From JAAFIP01 sp963775085 (GTDB taxonomy: Bacteria; Pseudomonadota; Gammaproteobacteria; Burkholderiales; Burkholderiaceae_C): a DNA stretch of 64,000 nt. The translations under genes were made by a program, and so were the position numbers. The notes under the pieces were generated by a model. It saw only the letters and a program-made list of their open reading frames with translations. It had not been told where the DNA came from and ran no database searches. Each line of letters begins with the position of its first letter. The stretch's first letter is position 1. The stretch spans positions 186,001 to 250,000 of the forward strand of contig CAVZHO010000005.1 in the NCBI GenBank assembly GCA_963775085.1. Direction: 5' to 3'. Positions 50,820 through 59,114 of the stretch are shown piece after piece.

Positions 50820-51911
50820 ATGAACACCCAATTTCTCGTGCGTAAAGACGCACTGCACACCACGCAGATCCTCAGCGCGGACGATGTGCCCTTGCAGGAG
50901 GGCGACATCCGTCTGCGCATCGAGCGCTTTGCATTTACCGCCAACAACATCACCTACGCCGCCTTTGGCGAGGCCATGCAATACTGGCAGTTCTTTCCCA
51001 CTGCCAGGGACGGCTGGGGCGTGATTCCGGTGTGGGGCTTTGCCCACGTGGTGCAAAGCAGCCACCCCGGTGTGGCGGTGGGTGAGCGCATTTACGGCTA
51101 CTGGCCGATGGCTTCGCACACGGTACTCTCGCCAGTGAAGTTGAGTGAGGCCGGTTTTTTTGATGGCGCGCCGCACCGACGCGAACTGCATGCGGTGTAC
51201 AACAAATACAACCGGGTGAATAAAGACCCGTTTTACCTTAGCGAGAAGGATGAAGGCCTCCAGTGCCTGCTGGCGCCGCTGTTTACCACCTCGTATTTGA
51301 TTGACGACTTTTTTGCGGGCGAGGAATTTTTTGGCGCAAAGGTGGCCTTGCTCTCCAGCGCCTCCAGCAAAACCGCCTATGCCTGCGCGCATCGCATGCA
51401 CTTGCGCGGCGGCGTGCAGGTGCTGGGTCTGACCTCCGAGCGCAACCGCGCCTTTTGCGAGAGCCTGGGCTGCTATGACCGGGTGCTGAGCTACGAGCAA
51501 TTGGAGAGCATTCCCGCCGACACCGCCTGCATCTACGTTGACTTTGCAGGCAATGCCGACCTGCGCCGCGCTATCCACACCCGCTTTGCAAAATTAGCGT
51601 ACAGCTGCTCGATTGGCGGCACGCATGTAGAGCAACTGGGCAACACCAAGGGCCTGCCCGGCCCCAAGGCCACCCTGTTTTTTGCACCTGCGCAGATTGT
51701 GAAACGGCGCGGCGAGCTGGGTGCGGAGGTGTTTGGCAAGAACATCATTACTGCTTGGCAGCAGTTTTGCCACACGGTGGCACACAGCAGCCCGCCTTGG
51801 CTTGCCGTGCGGCAGCATACCGGTGCGCCTGCCGTGCAGGCGGCCTATGCCCAAGTGCTGACGGGGCAGGGTGATGCGCGCGTGGGGCAAGTCTTCTCAC
51901 TCTTAATTTAA
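50820..51911 (+). CDS. DUF2855 family protein
   Basis: A 363-residue protein with the family's characteristic blocks IERFAFTANNITYAAFGEAM, WGVIPVWGFAHVVQSSHPGV, YGYWPMASHTVLSP and SSASSKTAYACAHRM. DUF2855 proteins look like quinone-oxidoreductase-type (MDR fold) enzymes without proven activity. The last residues FSLLI and the stop codon lie in a repeat A copy that begins at 51903, so the repeat seems to have replaced the original C-terminus. Confidence 0.88.
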   Translation: MNTQFLVRKDALHTTQILSADDVPLQEGDIRLRIERFAFTANNITYAAFGEAMQYWQFFPTARDGWGVIPVWGFAHVVQSSHPGVAVGERIYGYWPMASHTVLSPVKLSEAGFFDGAPHRRELHAVYNKYNRVNKDPFYLSEKDEGLQCLLAPLFTTSYLIDDFFAGEEFFGAKVALLSSASSKTAYACAHRMHLRGGVQVLGLTSERNRAFCESLGCYDRVLSYEQLESIPADTACIYVDFAGNADLRRAIHTRFAKLAYSCSIGGTHVEQLGNTKGLPGPKATLFFAPAQIVKRRGELGAEVFGKNIITAWQQFCHTVAHSSPPWLAVRQHTGAPAVQAAYAQVLTGQGDARVGQVFSLLI

Positions 51912-51969
51912 TAGCTGCTTACGTCCTTTTGACAAGGACTACCGGCCTATTTGCCCTCTAAAACACCAC
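51903..51969 (+). repeat. Repeat A copy between DUF2855 gene and srkA
   Basis: The clearest copy: TTAATTTAATAGCTGCTTAC, GTCCTTTTGACAAGGAC (stem GTCCTT/AAGGAC), TACCGGCCTATTTG, then CTAAAACACC. It supplies the stop of the upstream gene and the leader of the next. Confidence 0.95.
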
Positions 51970-51970
51970 T

Positions 51971-53005
51971 ATGACCCATGCTTTTGAAGCCCTCACCCCC
52001 GAGGTGGTGCTGGACGCCCTCGAGGCCGCTGGCGTGCGCTGCGACGGCCGCCTGATGACGCTGTCGAGCTACGAGAACCGCGTGTATTTGGCGCACACCG
52101 AGGACGGTGACGCGGTAGTGGCCAAGTTTTACCGCCCCAAGCGTTGGAGCGACGCGCAGATTCTGGAAGAGCACCAGTTCGCTGCCGAGCTGCTGGCCGC
52201 AGAAATTCCGCTGGCCGCGCCCCTGGCCTGCAACGGCACCACGCTGTACCACGCGCACGGCTTTGCCTACAGCATCAGTCCGCGCAAGGGCGGGCGCAGG
52301 CCCGAGCTGGAGAGTCTGGAGACGCTGGAGTGGATTGGCCGCTTTCTGGCGCGCATCCATACCGTGGGTGCTACGCGGCCGTTCAAAGAGCGCCCCGCAC
52401 TGAATGTGCACACCTTTGGCACCGAGCCGCACGACTGGCTGGTAGAGCACGCCATGGTGCCACCCGAACTGCAAAGCGCTTGGCAAGCGGCCTACCAGGA
52501 AGCTATAAATTTAATAGCTACTTATGTCCAGGGGACAGGGACTAGCGGCACTTTTAGCACTCAAAATACAGAAATGCAAGCGATCCAGCAGATCCGCCTG
52601 CACGGCGACTGCCACCCCGGCAATATCTTGTGGACCCCCGAGGGCAGCACGACGCAGGCCGCGGGCCCGCACTTTGTCGACCTGGACGACGCCCGCACCG
52701 GCCCGGCGGTGCAAGACCTGTGGATGCTGCTCTCGGGCGAGCGCGCGCAGCGCACCCAGCAGCTGTCGGCCCTGCTGGACGGCTACGAGCAGTTTCGCCC
52801 GTTCGATCGGCGCGAGCTGGCCCTGATCGAGCCGCTGCGTACCCTGCGCATGATCCATTACAGCGCCTGGCTGGCCCGCCGCTGGGACGACCCGGCATTC
52901 CCACAAGCCTTTCCGCACTTTGGCACCAGCGCCTACTGGCACGAGCAGGTGCAGCTGCTGCATCTGCAAATTGAGGCGATGCAGGAAGAGCCGCTGACCG
53001 CTTAA
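51971..53005 (+). CDS. srkA: Stress response kinase A (SrkA/YihE-like), with repeat insert
   Basis: A 344-residue protein kinase of the aminoglycoside-phosphotransferase fold; E. coli SrkA protects from stress-induced death. LSSYENRVYLAHTEDGDAVV with VAKFYRPKRWSDAQILEEH (ATP-binding Lys) and the catalytic RLHGDCHPGNILW, then HFVDLDDARTGPAVQDLWML (metal-binding Asp). About 20 residues (INLIATYVQGTGTSGTFST), ten residues before the catalytic loop, come from a repeat A copy in frame. Catalytic residues are intact. Leader contains another repeat A copy. Confidence 0.9.
   Translation: MTHAFEALTPEVVLDALEAAGVRCDGRLMTLSSYENRVYLAHTEDGDAVVAKFYRPKRWSDAQILEEHQFAAELLAAEIPLAAPLACNGTTLYHAHGFAYSISPRKGGRRPELESLETLEWIGRFLARIHTVGATRPFKERPALNVHTFGTEPHDWLVEHAMVPPELQSAWQAAYQEAINLIATYVQGTGTSGTFSTQNTEMQAIQQIRLHGDCHPGNILWTPEGSTTQAAGPHFVDLDDARTGPAVQDLWMLLSGERAQRTQQLSALLDGYEQFRPFDRRELALIEPLRTLRMIHYSAWLARRWDDPAFPQAFPHFGTSAYWHEQVQLLHLQIEAMQEEPLTA
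52501..52566 (+). repeat. Repeat A copy inside srkA (in frame)
   Basis: Forward copy: GCTATAAATTTAATAGCTAC, TTATGTCCAGGGGACAGGG, ACTAGCGGCAC, then TTTTAGCACTC. It is read in another phase than the tsaB copy. Confidence 0.85.
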
Positions 53006-53062
53006 GGCGCGATGGCGGGCGCTTTGCACCCGGTGAAACCCCAGGCTTCTACAATCAAGGCT

Positions 53063-54475
53063 ATGAACCTTTCGCCCCTCACCGCCATTTCCCCGCTCGA
53101 CGGCCGCTACGGCAGCAAACTGGCCGCCCTGCGTCCCCTGATGTCCGAGTTCGGCTACATGCACTGCCGCGTGCAGGTCGAGGTGGCCTGGTTTATTGCG
53201 CTGGGCGATGCGGGCTTTGCCGAGTTCAAACCCCTGAGCGATGCAGCGCGCAAACACCTCAACGCCTTGGTGAGCAACTTTAACGAAGCCGATGCCCAGG
53301 CCATCAAAGACATCGAAAAAGTCACCAACCACGATGTCAAAGCAGTTGAGTACTGGTTGACGGGGCACGAGCGCACTAGCGCGCAAGGCCAAAAGCAGTG
53401 GGTGCCGGGCGCGTTTGAGGGCTTTGCTGAACTCAAAGCGGCCAGTGCCTTCGTGCACTTTGCCTGCACTTCCGAAGATATTAATAACACCAGCCACGCC
53501 CTGCAACTGCAGGCCGCCCGCAGCCAGGTGCTGTTGCCCGCGCTGGACGCGGTGATCGCCAAACTGCGCGAGATGGCGCACCAGTACGCGGCCGTGCCCA
53601 TGCTGAGCCGCACCCACGGCCAAACCGCCAGCCCCACTACCGTGGGCAAAGAAGTCGCCAACGTGGTGGTGCGTCTGCAAGCCGCGCGCGCCCGCATTGC
53701 GGATGTGAAGATTCTGGCCAAGATGAACGGCGCGGTCGGCAACTACAACGCCCACCTGTCCGCCTGGCCGCAGCACGACTGGGAAGCCTTCTCGCGCAAG
53801 GTCGTCGAAGGCGGCCTGGGCCTCACCTTCCAGCCCTACAGCATCCAGATCGAGCCGCACGACTACATGGCCGAGCTGTATGACGCGGTCGCCCGCACCA
53901 ACACCATCCTGATCGACTGGTCACGCGACGTGTGGGGCTATGTGTCACTGGGCTACTTCAAGCAGCGCCTCAAGGCGGGCGAGATCGGCTCGTCCACCAT
54001 GCCGCACAAGGTCAACCCGATTGACTTTGAAAACGCCGAAGGCAATCTGGGCCTGGCCAATGCCCTGCTGAAACACCTGAGCGAAAAACTCCCTATCAGC
54101 CGCTGGCAGCGCGACCTGACCGACAGCACCGTGCTGCGCAATATGGGCGTGGCCCTGGGCTACGCCGTGCTGGCCTACCAGTCGCTGGGCGTGGGCCTGG
54201 GCAAACTCGAACTCAATGAAGAAGCCATCGCGCAAGACCTGGACAACGCCTGGGAAGTGCTGGCCGAGCCGATCCAGACCGTCATGCGCCGCTACGGCGT
54301 GCAGGGCGCGTATGAAAAGCTCAAGGAAGTCACGCGCGGCAAAACCGTGCGCGCCGAAGACTTGCACGCCATGATTCGCACGCTGGACATTCCTGAGGCC
54401 GACAAAGCGCGCCTGCTGGCCATGACTCCCGCTAAATACATTGGCATCGCTGCTGAATTAGCCCGGCGGGTGTAG
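53063..54475 (+). CDS. purB: Adenylosuccinate lyase
   Basis: A 470-residue enzyme acting twice in purine synthesis (SAICAR to AICAR, adenylosuccinate to AMP). Landmarks: SPLDGRYGSKLAALRPLMSE, HFACTSEDINNTSHALQL, LSRTHGQTASPTTVGKE (catalytic His) and the fumarase-type signature GEIGSSTMPHKVNPIDFENA. It is of the long E. coli-like type. Start MNLSPLTAIS at 53063 rather than an upstream codon at 53012, since the family begins there. Confidence 0.96.
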   Translation: MNLSPLTAISPLDGRYGSKLAALRPLMSEFGYMHCRVQVEVAWFIALGDAGFAEFKPLSDAARKHLNALVSNFNEADAQAIKDIEKVTNHDVKAVEYWLTGHERTSAQGQKQWVPGAFEGFAELKAASAFVHFACTSEDINNTSHALQLQAARSQVLLPALDAVIAKLREMAHQYAAVPMLSRTHGQTASPTTVGKEVANVVVRLQAARARIADVKILAKMNGAVGNYNAHLSAWPQHDWEAFSRKVVEGGLGLTFQPYSIQIEPHDYMAELYDAVARTNTILIDWSRDVWGYVSLGYFKQRLKAGEIGSSTMPHKVNPIDFENAEGNLGLANALLKHLSEKLPISRWQRDLTDSTVLRNMGVALGYAVLAYQSLGVGLGKLELNEEAIAQDLDNAWEVLAEPIQTVMRRYGVQGAYEKLKEVTRGKTVRAEDLHAMIRTLDIPEADKARLLAMTPAKYIGIAAELARRV

Positions 54476-54521
54476 CATCGGGTGCAAATAAAAGTTTAGC
54501 GCGTATTTTGCAAAGAGGTTC

Positions 54522-55979
54522 TTGATGCTGACCAAATTAAAAGTAAAAGGGTTTAAGAACCTTTACGATATTGATGTTCGTTTTGGTTTATTCACCTGCA
54601 TTGCGGGTCCGAATGGCGTCGGAAAATCCAACCTTTTTGATGCAATACTTTTTTTGAGCGATCTGGCATCCATGCCGATTATTAAAGCGGCCAGTAAAGC
54701 GCGCGGTACTAACGGTCGCATCTCAGATTTTTCCAACCTATTCTTTCAAGGCGGCATTCAAAATACCGACATTATTGAATTTGTCGCTGAGATGATCGTC
54801 CCCGGCCAAGTAACTGACGACTTTGATCGAGAGGGGCAACCTCGGGCCACCCTGCTCGAGTATTCATTGACTCTAAAGTTATTACGCTCTGGAGATTCGC
54901 AAAGAGAGCCTATCGTGATTGAAAAAGAAGAGCTTCGCGCAAAAAGCGCAAGCGCGATGCGAAAAGCCTTTGATGAAATACTGACAACTGAGCAGGTCGA
55001 AAAATTCATTTTCGGACCAGGTTCTCGCAACACTCCGTTTATAGAAACTGTCGACATTGAAACCGATGAGCCTAAGATTAAGCTTTGGGGTGATGGGAAA
55101 CAAAACAGCGGACGTACGCCATCTTTTGCAGCCCGGAAAACCCCCCAAACAATTCTCTCAGGAGTTAACTCCACAACGCACCCAACGGTTTTGGCCGCTC
55201 GCCGCGAAATGCAATCATGGCGACTGTTACAGCTGGAGCCAACAGCATTGCGCAAGCATGACAATTATGGTGATGATCCACACATATCGAGTATCGGTGA
55301 GCACCTACCCGCCACACTTGTTCGCCTCAAAAGCAACGAAGATGTAGCTCTTAGCCTGTCTGAATTGTTGCCCGAAATCGTCGCCGTTGATGTTGACGCG
55401 GACAACACGCGCCAAGCCTACACACTGTCTGTAACGATGAAGGACAAAAATCGCTACGCAGCCAGTTCATTGTCCGATGGAACGCTACGATTTTTGGCAC
55501 TTTCTATATTGAGCACCGATCCCGAAGCAACTGGTTTGCTATGCATGGAAGAACCGGAGAACGGAATCCATCCGTTGCGAATACCGCAAATGCTGGATCT
55601 GGTTCGGAGTTTAAGTGATGCTCAAGGCTCTGGGGATGGGAACTCTATTGCCCTGCGTCAGGTCATCATCAACACGCACTCACCCTTAGTCGTCGCCGAA
55701 TTACCTGACGACTCTTTACTTATGGCAGAACCCATACGCCATAAAGGAAGCACCTATATCGCGTTTCGCTGCCTGTCCAATACCTGGCGAACAAGAGATG
55801 CCAACAACCCGTCGCCAATACCGCCGCTAGGTAAAGGTCATCTCTTGCATTATTTGCGCGGCGATTTATGGCAATATATTGGCGGCCAGAGTTCAATGCC
55901 TGCTGCCAAGCCAAAAAGCGGGCAATCCATAAAAGAACGTATCGCCATTGAACAGCAGCCGGGCCTATTTTCACCATGA
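54522..55979 (+). CDS. AAA-family ATPase (SMC/OLD-like), first gene of a probable defence pair
   Basis: A 485-residue ATPase. MMLTKLKVKGFKNLYDIDVR is the AAA_15/RecF-like start; Walker A GPNGVGKS lies at 29-36; LSDGTLRFLALSIL is the ABC-type signature; LCMEEPENGIHPLRIPQML is Walker B with catalytic Glu; NTHSPLVVAEL is the switch His region. Such ATPases pair with nucleases in anti-phage systems (AbiL-, Septu- and OLD-like). The stop overlaps the next start (ATGA). Composition is lower in GC and codon use differs from purB and yaeQ on each side, suggesting insertion of the pair between housekeeping genes. Confidence 0.82.
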   Translation: MMLTKLKVKGFKNLYDIDVRFGLFTCIAGPNGVGKSNLFDAILFLSDLASMPIIKAASKARGTNGRISDFSNLFFQGGIQNTDIIEFVAEMIVPGQVTDDFDREGQPRATLLEYSLTLKLLRSGDSQREPIVIEKEELRAKSASAMRKAFDEILTTEQVEKFIFGPGSRNTPFIETVDIETDEPKIKLWGDGKQNSGRTPSFAARKTPQTILSGVNSTTHPTVLAARREMQSWRLLQLEPTALRKHDNYGDDPHISSIGEHLPATLVRLKSNEDVALSLSELLPEIVAVDVDADNTRQAYTLSVTMKDKNRYAASSLSDGTLRFLALSILSTDPEATGLLCMEEPENGIHPLRIPQMLDLVRSLSDAQGSGDGNSIALRQVIINTHSPLVVAELPDDSLLMAEPIRHKGSTYIAFRCLSNTWRTRDANNPSPIPPLGKGHLLHYLRGDLWQYIGGQSSMPAAKPKSGQSIKERIAIEQQPGLFSP

Positions 55980-56593
55980 GCATTTTGACAACCACGCTGG
56001 TGGCTGAGGGCAGCTCCGATCGGGTATTGATTCCATTGCTTCAAACGCTACTGTCTGAGTTATGCGAAAGACCATTGTCAGCAACGGCGTTTGCCGGATC
56101 AATGATTCCGCCCTCTGTGAACTTGCGACGTCGAATTGAGAGATCTCTTGATCTATTTCCGTGTGAAATACTTTTCGTGCACCGCGATGCAGACGGTCCA
56201 AATTACTCCGCCAGAGAAGATGAGATACGCCGTGCGATGTCAGGGATGCCCAAGACCCCACAGTGTGTATGTGTTGTTCCAGTGAGAATGACCGAGGCTT
56301 GGCTTTTAACGCAAGAAGCTCCTATACGCCAAGCGGTCGGCAACCCACACGGCACGATGGCATTGGGCTTGCCGCCGCTGGCACGAATCGAATCAATTCC
56401 CGACCCGAAAGAACAACTTCTAAAAATTATGACGAAAGCTACCAACCTCAATAGCCGAAGGAGTCGGCGCTTTGTTCCAGAGCAGCATCGGCACAAAGTA
56501 GGAGAGCTAACCTTGGACATAGACAGCCTGCGAAAATTACCGTCTTTTGCCCGATTAGAGGCCAATCTCAAAACCTATTTTTCGGTTCAATAA
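55976..56593 (+). CDS. TOPRIM-like DUF4276-type protein, second gene of the pair
   Basis: A 205-residue protein. LVAEGSSDRVLIPLL gives a TOPRIM-type Glu (Glu11), and ILFVHRDADG the Asp-x-Asp pair (71 and 73), as in DUF4276 and RloB-like proteins that act beside defence ATPases. A basic stretch (NLNSRRSRRFVPEQHRHK) could bind nucleic acid. The likely role is a nuclease or nucleic-acid-acting partner of the ATPase upstream, to which it is coupled by a four-base overlap. Activity is not proven by sequence. Confidence 0.7.
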   Translation: MSILTTTLVAEGSSDRVLIPLLQTLLSELCERPLSATAFAGSMIPPSVNLRRRIERSLDLFPCEILFVHRDADGPNYSAREDEIRRAMSGMPKTPQCVCVVPVRMTEAWLLTQEAPIRQAVGNPHGTMALGLPPLARIESIPDPKEQLLKIMTKATNLNSRRSRRFVPEQHRHKVGELTLDIDSLRKLPSFARLEANLKTYFSVQ

Positions 56594-56601
56594 AGTAATC
56601 C

Positions 56602-57162
56602 ATGGCTCTGAAATCCACCATCTACAAAGCCAGCCTGGCGATTGCCGACATCGACCACGGCTACTATGCCGACCACCCGCTCACGCTGGCGCGCCACCCC
56701 AGCGAGACCGACGAACGCATGATGGTGCGCCTGGTGGCGCTGGCCCTGAACGCCCACAAACTGCAATCCGTCTGCAACGGCGACGGCACCCTGGCCTTTG
56801 GCGCGGGCATGTCCGACCCCGACGAGCCCGATGTCTACCTGCGCGACTACACCCTGGCCTACAAGCTGTGGATTGAGGTTGGCCAACCCGAAGACAAACC
56901 GGTCATGAAGGCCTGCGGCAAAGCCGACGAGGTGGCGATCTACACCTTCAGCCACAGCGCCGCCATCTGGTGGAAAGGCATGGAAAACAAACTCACCCGC
57001 CCGCAAAACCTCAGCGTCTGGCAGCTCCCGCACCCCGTCAGCCAAGAGCTGGCCGCCATGGCCCAGCGCAGCATGCAACTGCAAGCCACCGTGCAGGAGG
57101 GGCAGCTGATGCTCAGTGATGGCGCGAATACGGTGAATGTGGAGGCGGTGAAGCTGCGCTAA
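56602..57162 (+). CDS. yaeQ: YaeQ family protein
   Basis: A 186-residue protein with family blocks MALKSTIYKASLAIADIDHG, TLARHPSETDERMMVRLVAL, YKLWIEVGQPEDKPVMKA and WQLPHPVSQELAAMAQRSMQ. YaeQ has a PD-(D/E)xK nuclease-like fold; its role is unclear, though the E. coli protein was linked to RfaH suppression. It starts eight bases after the TOPRIM-like gene, so the defence pair sits directly against it. Confidence 0.9.
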   Translation: MALKSTIYKASLAIADIDHGYYADHPLTLARHPSETDERMMVRLVALALNAHKLQSVCNGDGTLAFGAGMSDPDEPDVYLRDYTLAYKLWIEVGQPEDKPVMKACGKADEVAIYTFSHSAAIWWKGMENKLTRPQNLSVWQLPHPVSQELAAMAQRSMQLQATVQEGQLMLSDGANTVNVEAVKLR

Positions 57163-57212
57163 GGGGTAACCATCTACGCGTGACGACGAGGAGGGCAATG
57201 GCTGGCGCTGAG

Positions 57213-57270
57213 CGACTAGCTACGAAATACCGTACAACTGCTTATACGTATTGTTTGGCTATTTAATTGG
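57213..57270 (+). repeat. Worn repeat A-like sequence before mmsA
   Basis: CGACTAGCTACGAAATACC, CAACTGCTTATACG, TTGGCTATTTAATTGG: pieces of the repeat are visible but no complete hairpin. Tentative. Confidence 0.3.
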
Positions 57271-57335
57271 CTTTTGCTCCATAAATTTGCGAAAATAGCG
57301 GGTTGACCCCTTTATTTACGCCCCAAGGACACGCC

Positions 57336-58850
57336 ATGAGCATTGCCAATATCGACCATTACATTTCTGGCCGCATCGCCGCCAACGTGGCGGGTGCCGC
57401 TGGCCGCAGCCAAGCCGTCACCAACCCCGCCACCGGTGCCGTCACCGGCCGTGTCGCGCTGGGCTCGGCCGCCGATGTGGCTGCCGCCGTCGCCGCTGCC
57501 CAAGCCGCCTTTCCGGCCTGGGGCGATGCCGCGCCGCTCAAGCGGGCGCGCATCATGTTCAAGTTTTTGGCGCTGCTGAACGAACACAAAGACGACCTGG
57601 CCCGGCTGATCACCGCCGAGCACGGCAAGGTGTTTACCGACGCGCAGGGCGAGGTCACGCGCGGCATTGAGATTGTCGAGTTTGCCACCGGCATTCCCCA
57701 GCTGCTCAAGGGCGACTACACCGACCAGGTGGGCACGGGCATCGACAACTGGGTGATGCGCCAGCCGCTGGGCGTGGTGGCAGGCATTACGCCGTTTAAC
57801 TTCCCCGTCATGGTACCGATGTGGATGTTCCCGGTGGCGATTGCGGCGGGCAACACCTTCATTTTGAAGCCCAGCCCGATTGACCCAAGCCCTGCGTTGT
57901 TCATGGCCGAGCTGCTGAAAAAAGCCGGCTTGCCCGATGGCGTATTCAACGTCATTCAAGGCGACAAAGAGGTGGTGGATGCGCTGCTGGTGCACCCCGA
58001 TGTCAAGGCCGTGAGTTTTGTCGGCTCGACCCCGATTGCCAACTACATTTACGAGACCGGCGCGCACCACGGCAAGCGCGTACAGGCCCTGGGCGGAGCC
58101 AAGAACCATATGGTGGTGATGCCCGATGCGGATTTGGACCAGTCGGTCGACGCGCTGATTGGCGCGGCTTACGGCTCGGCGGGCGAGCGCTGCATGGCGA
58201 TCAGCGTGGCCGTGCTGGTGGGCGATGTGGGCGACAAGATCATGGGCAAACTGACCGAGCGCACCCAGGCGCTGAAGATCAAAAACGGCACGCATCTGGA
58301 TGCCGAAATGGGTCCCATCGTGACAAAGGCTGCGTTTGAACGCATTACCGGCTACATCGATGTCGGCGTGGCGCAAGGCGCAGACCTGCTGGTCGATGGC
58401 CGCAAGTTTATGCAAAAAGAAAAAGGCTGCGAAGAAGGCTTCTGGATGGGTGGCACGCTGTTTGACAACGTCAAGGCCGACATGCGCATCTACAAGGAAG
58501 AGATCTTCGGCCCGGTGCTGGCCTGCGTGCGCGTGAAAGACTTTGCCGAGGCGGTAGCGCTGATCAACGCGCACGAGTTTGGTAACGGCGTGAGCATTTT
58601 CACCCGCGACGGCGGCGTAGCCCGCGAGTTTGGTCGCCGCATCCAGGTCGGCATGGTCGGCATCAACGTGCCGATCCCGGTGCCGATGGCCTGGCACGGC
58701 TTTGGCGGCTGGAAGAAGAGCCTGTTTGGCGACATGCACGCCTACGGCGAAGAAGGCGTGCGCTTCTACACCAAGCAAAAATCCATCATGCAACGCTGGC
58801 CGGACAGCATTGCCAAGGGCGCAGAGTTTGCGATGCCAACATCCAAGTAA
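57336..58850 (+). CDS. mmsA: Methylmalonate-semialdehyde dehydrogenase (CoA-acylating)
   Basis: A 504-residue aldehyde dehydrogenase. ITPFNFPVMVPMWMFPVAIA with LKPSPIDPSPALFMAEL is the cofactor region; SFVGSTPIANYIYETGAHHG the Rossmann loop; Cys in GSAGERCMAISVAVLVG is the nucleophile. MmsA converts methylmalonate semialdehyde to propionyl-CoA or malonate semialdehyde to acetyl-CoA, in valine, inositol or beta-alanine breakdown. Start MSIANIDHYI at 57336, preceded by CCAAGGACACGCC. No linked valine-pathway genes are in view. Confidence 0.93.
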   Translation: MSIANIDHYISGRIAANVAGAAGRSQAVTNPATGAVTGRVALGSAADVAAAVAAAQAAFPAWGDAAPLKRARIMFKFLALLNEHKDDLARLITAEHGKVFTDAQGEVTRGIEIVEFATGIPQLLKGDYTDQVGTGIDNWVMRQPLGVVAGITPFNFPVMVPMWMFPVAIAAGNTFILKPSPIDPSPALFMAELLKKAGLPDGVFNVIQGDKEVVDALLVHPDVKAVSFVGSTPIANYIYETGAHHGKRVQALGGAKNHMVVMPDADLDQSVDALIGAAYGSAGERCMAISVAVLVGDVGDKIMGKLTERTQALKIKNGTHLDAEMGPIVTKAAFERITGYIDVGVAQGADLLVDGRKFMQKEKGCEEGFWMGGTLFDNVKADMRIYKEEIFGPVLACVRVKDFAEAVALINAHEFGNGVSIFTRDGGVAREFGRRIQVGMVGINVPIPVPMAWHGFGGWKKSLFGDMHAYGEEGVRFYTKQKSIMQRWPDSIAKGAEFAMPTSK

Positions 58851-59114
58851 ATGTCCCGCACGCTTCTTGCAACCTGCTCTGTACGGGAGCGGGCCGATGG
58901 CGCACTCAGCTCCGCGGCTGTCCTCCGGGGCGGCCTAGGGCCGCCACCTCCCCCTTTATGCCGCTGCGCTGAGTGCACCATCGACCCGCTCTTGCCGACG
59001 TGGAGTGCACGCCAAGCGCCAGGGCGTGCACCGCACAAGCATCAGCCCCTCTGCTTTCGAGCGCAAGCAAAACCAATCCTCACCGTGTCGTGAAATTCAG
59101 AGCGCGCAACAATA
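58851..59114. other. Spacer with GC-rich hairpin between mmsA and GMC gene
   Basis: Contains GGCGGCC-TAG-GGCCGCC (58929-58945), a perfect seven-base stem, amid sequence akin in style to repeat B (TCCTCCGGGGCGGCC) but not a clear copy. No gene was seen. The hairpin lacks a T tract, so a terminator role is uncertain. Confidence 0.45.
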
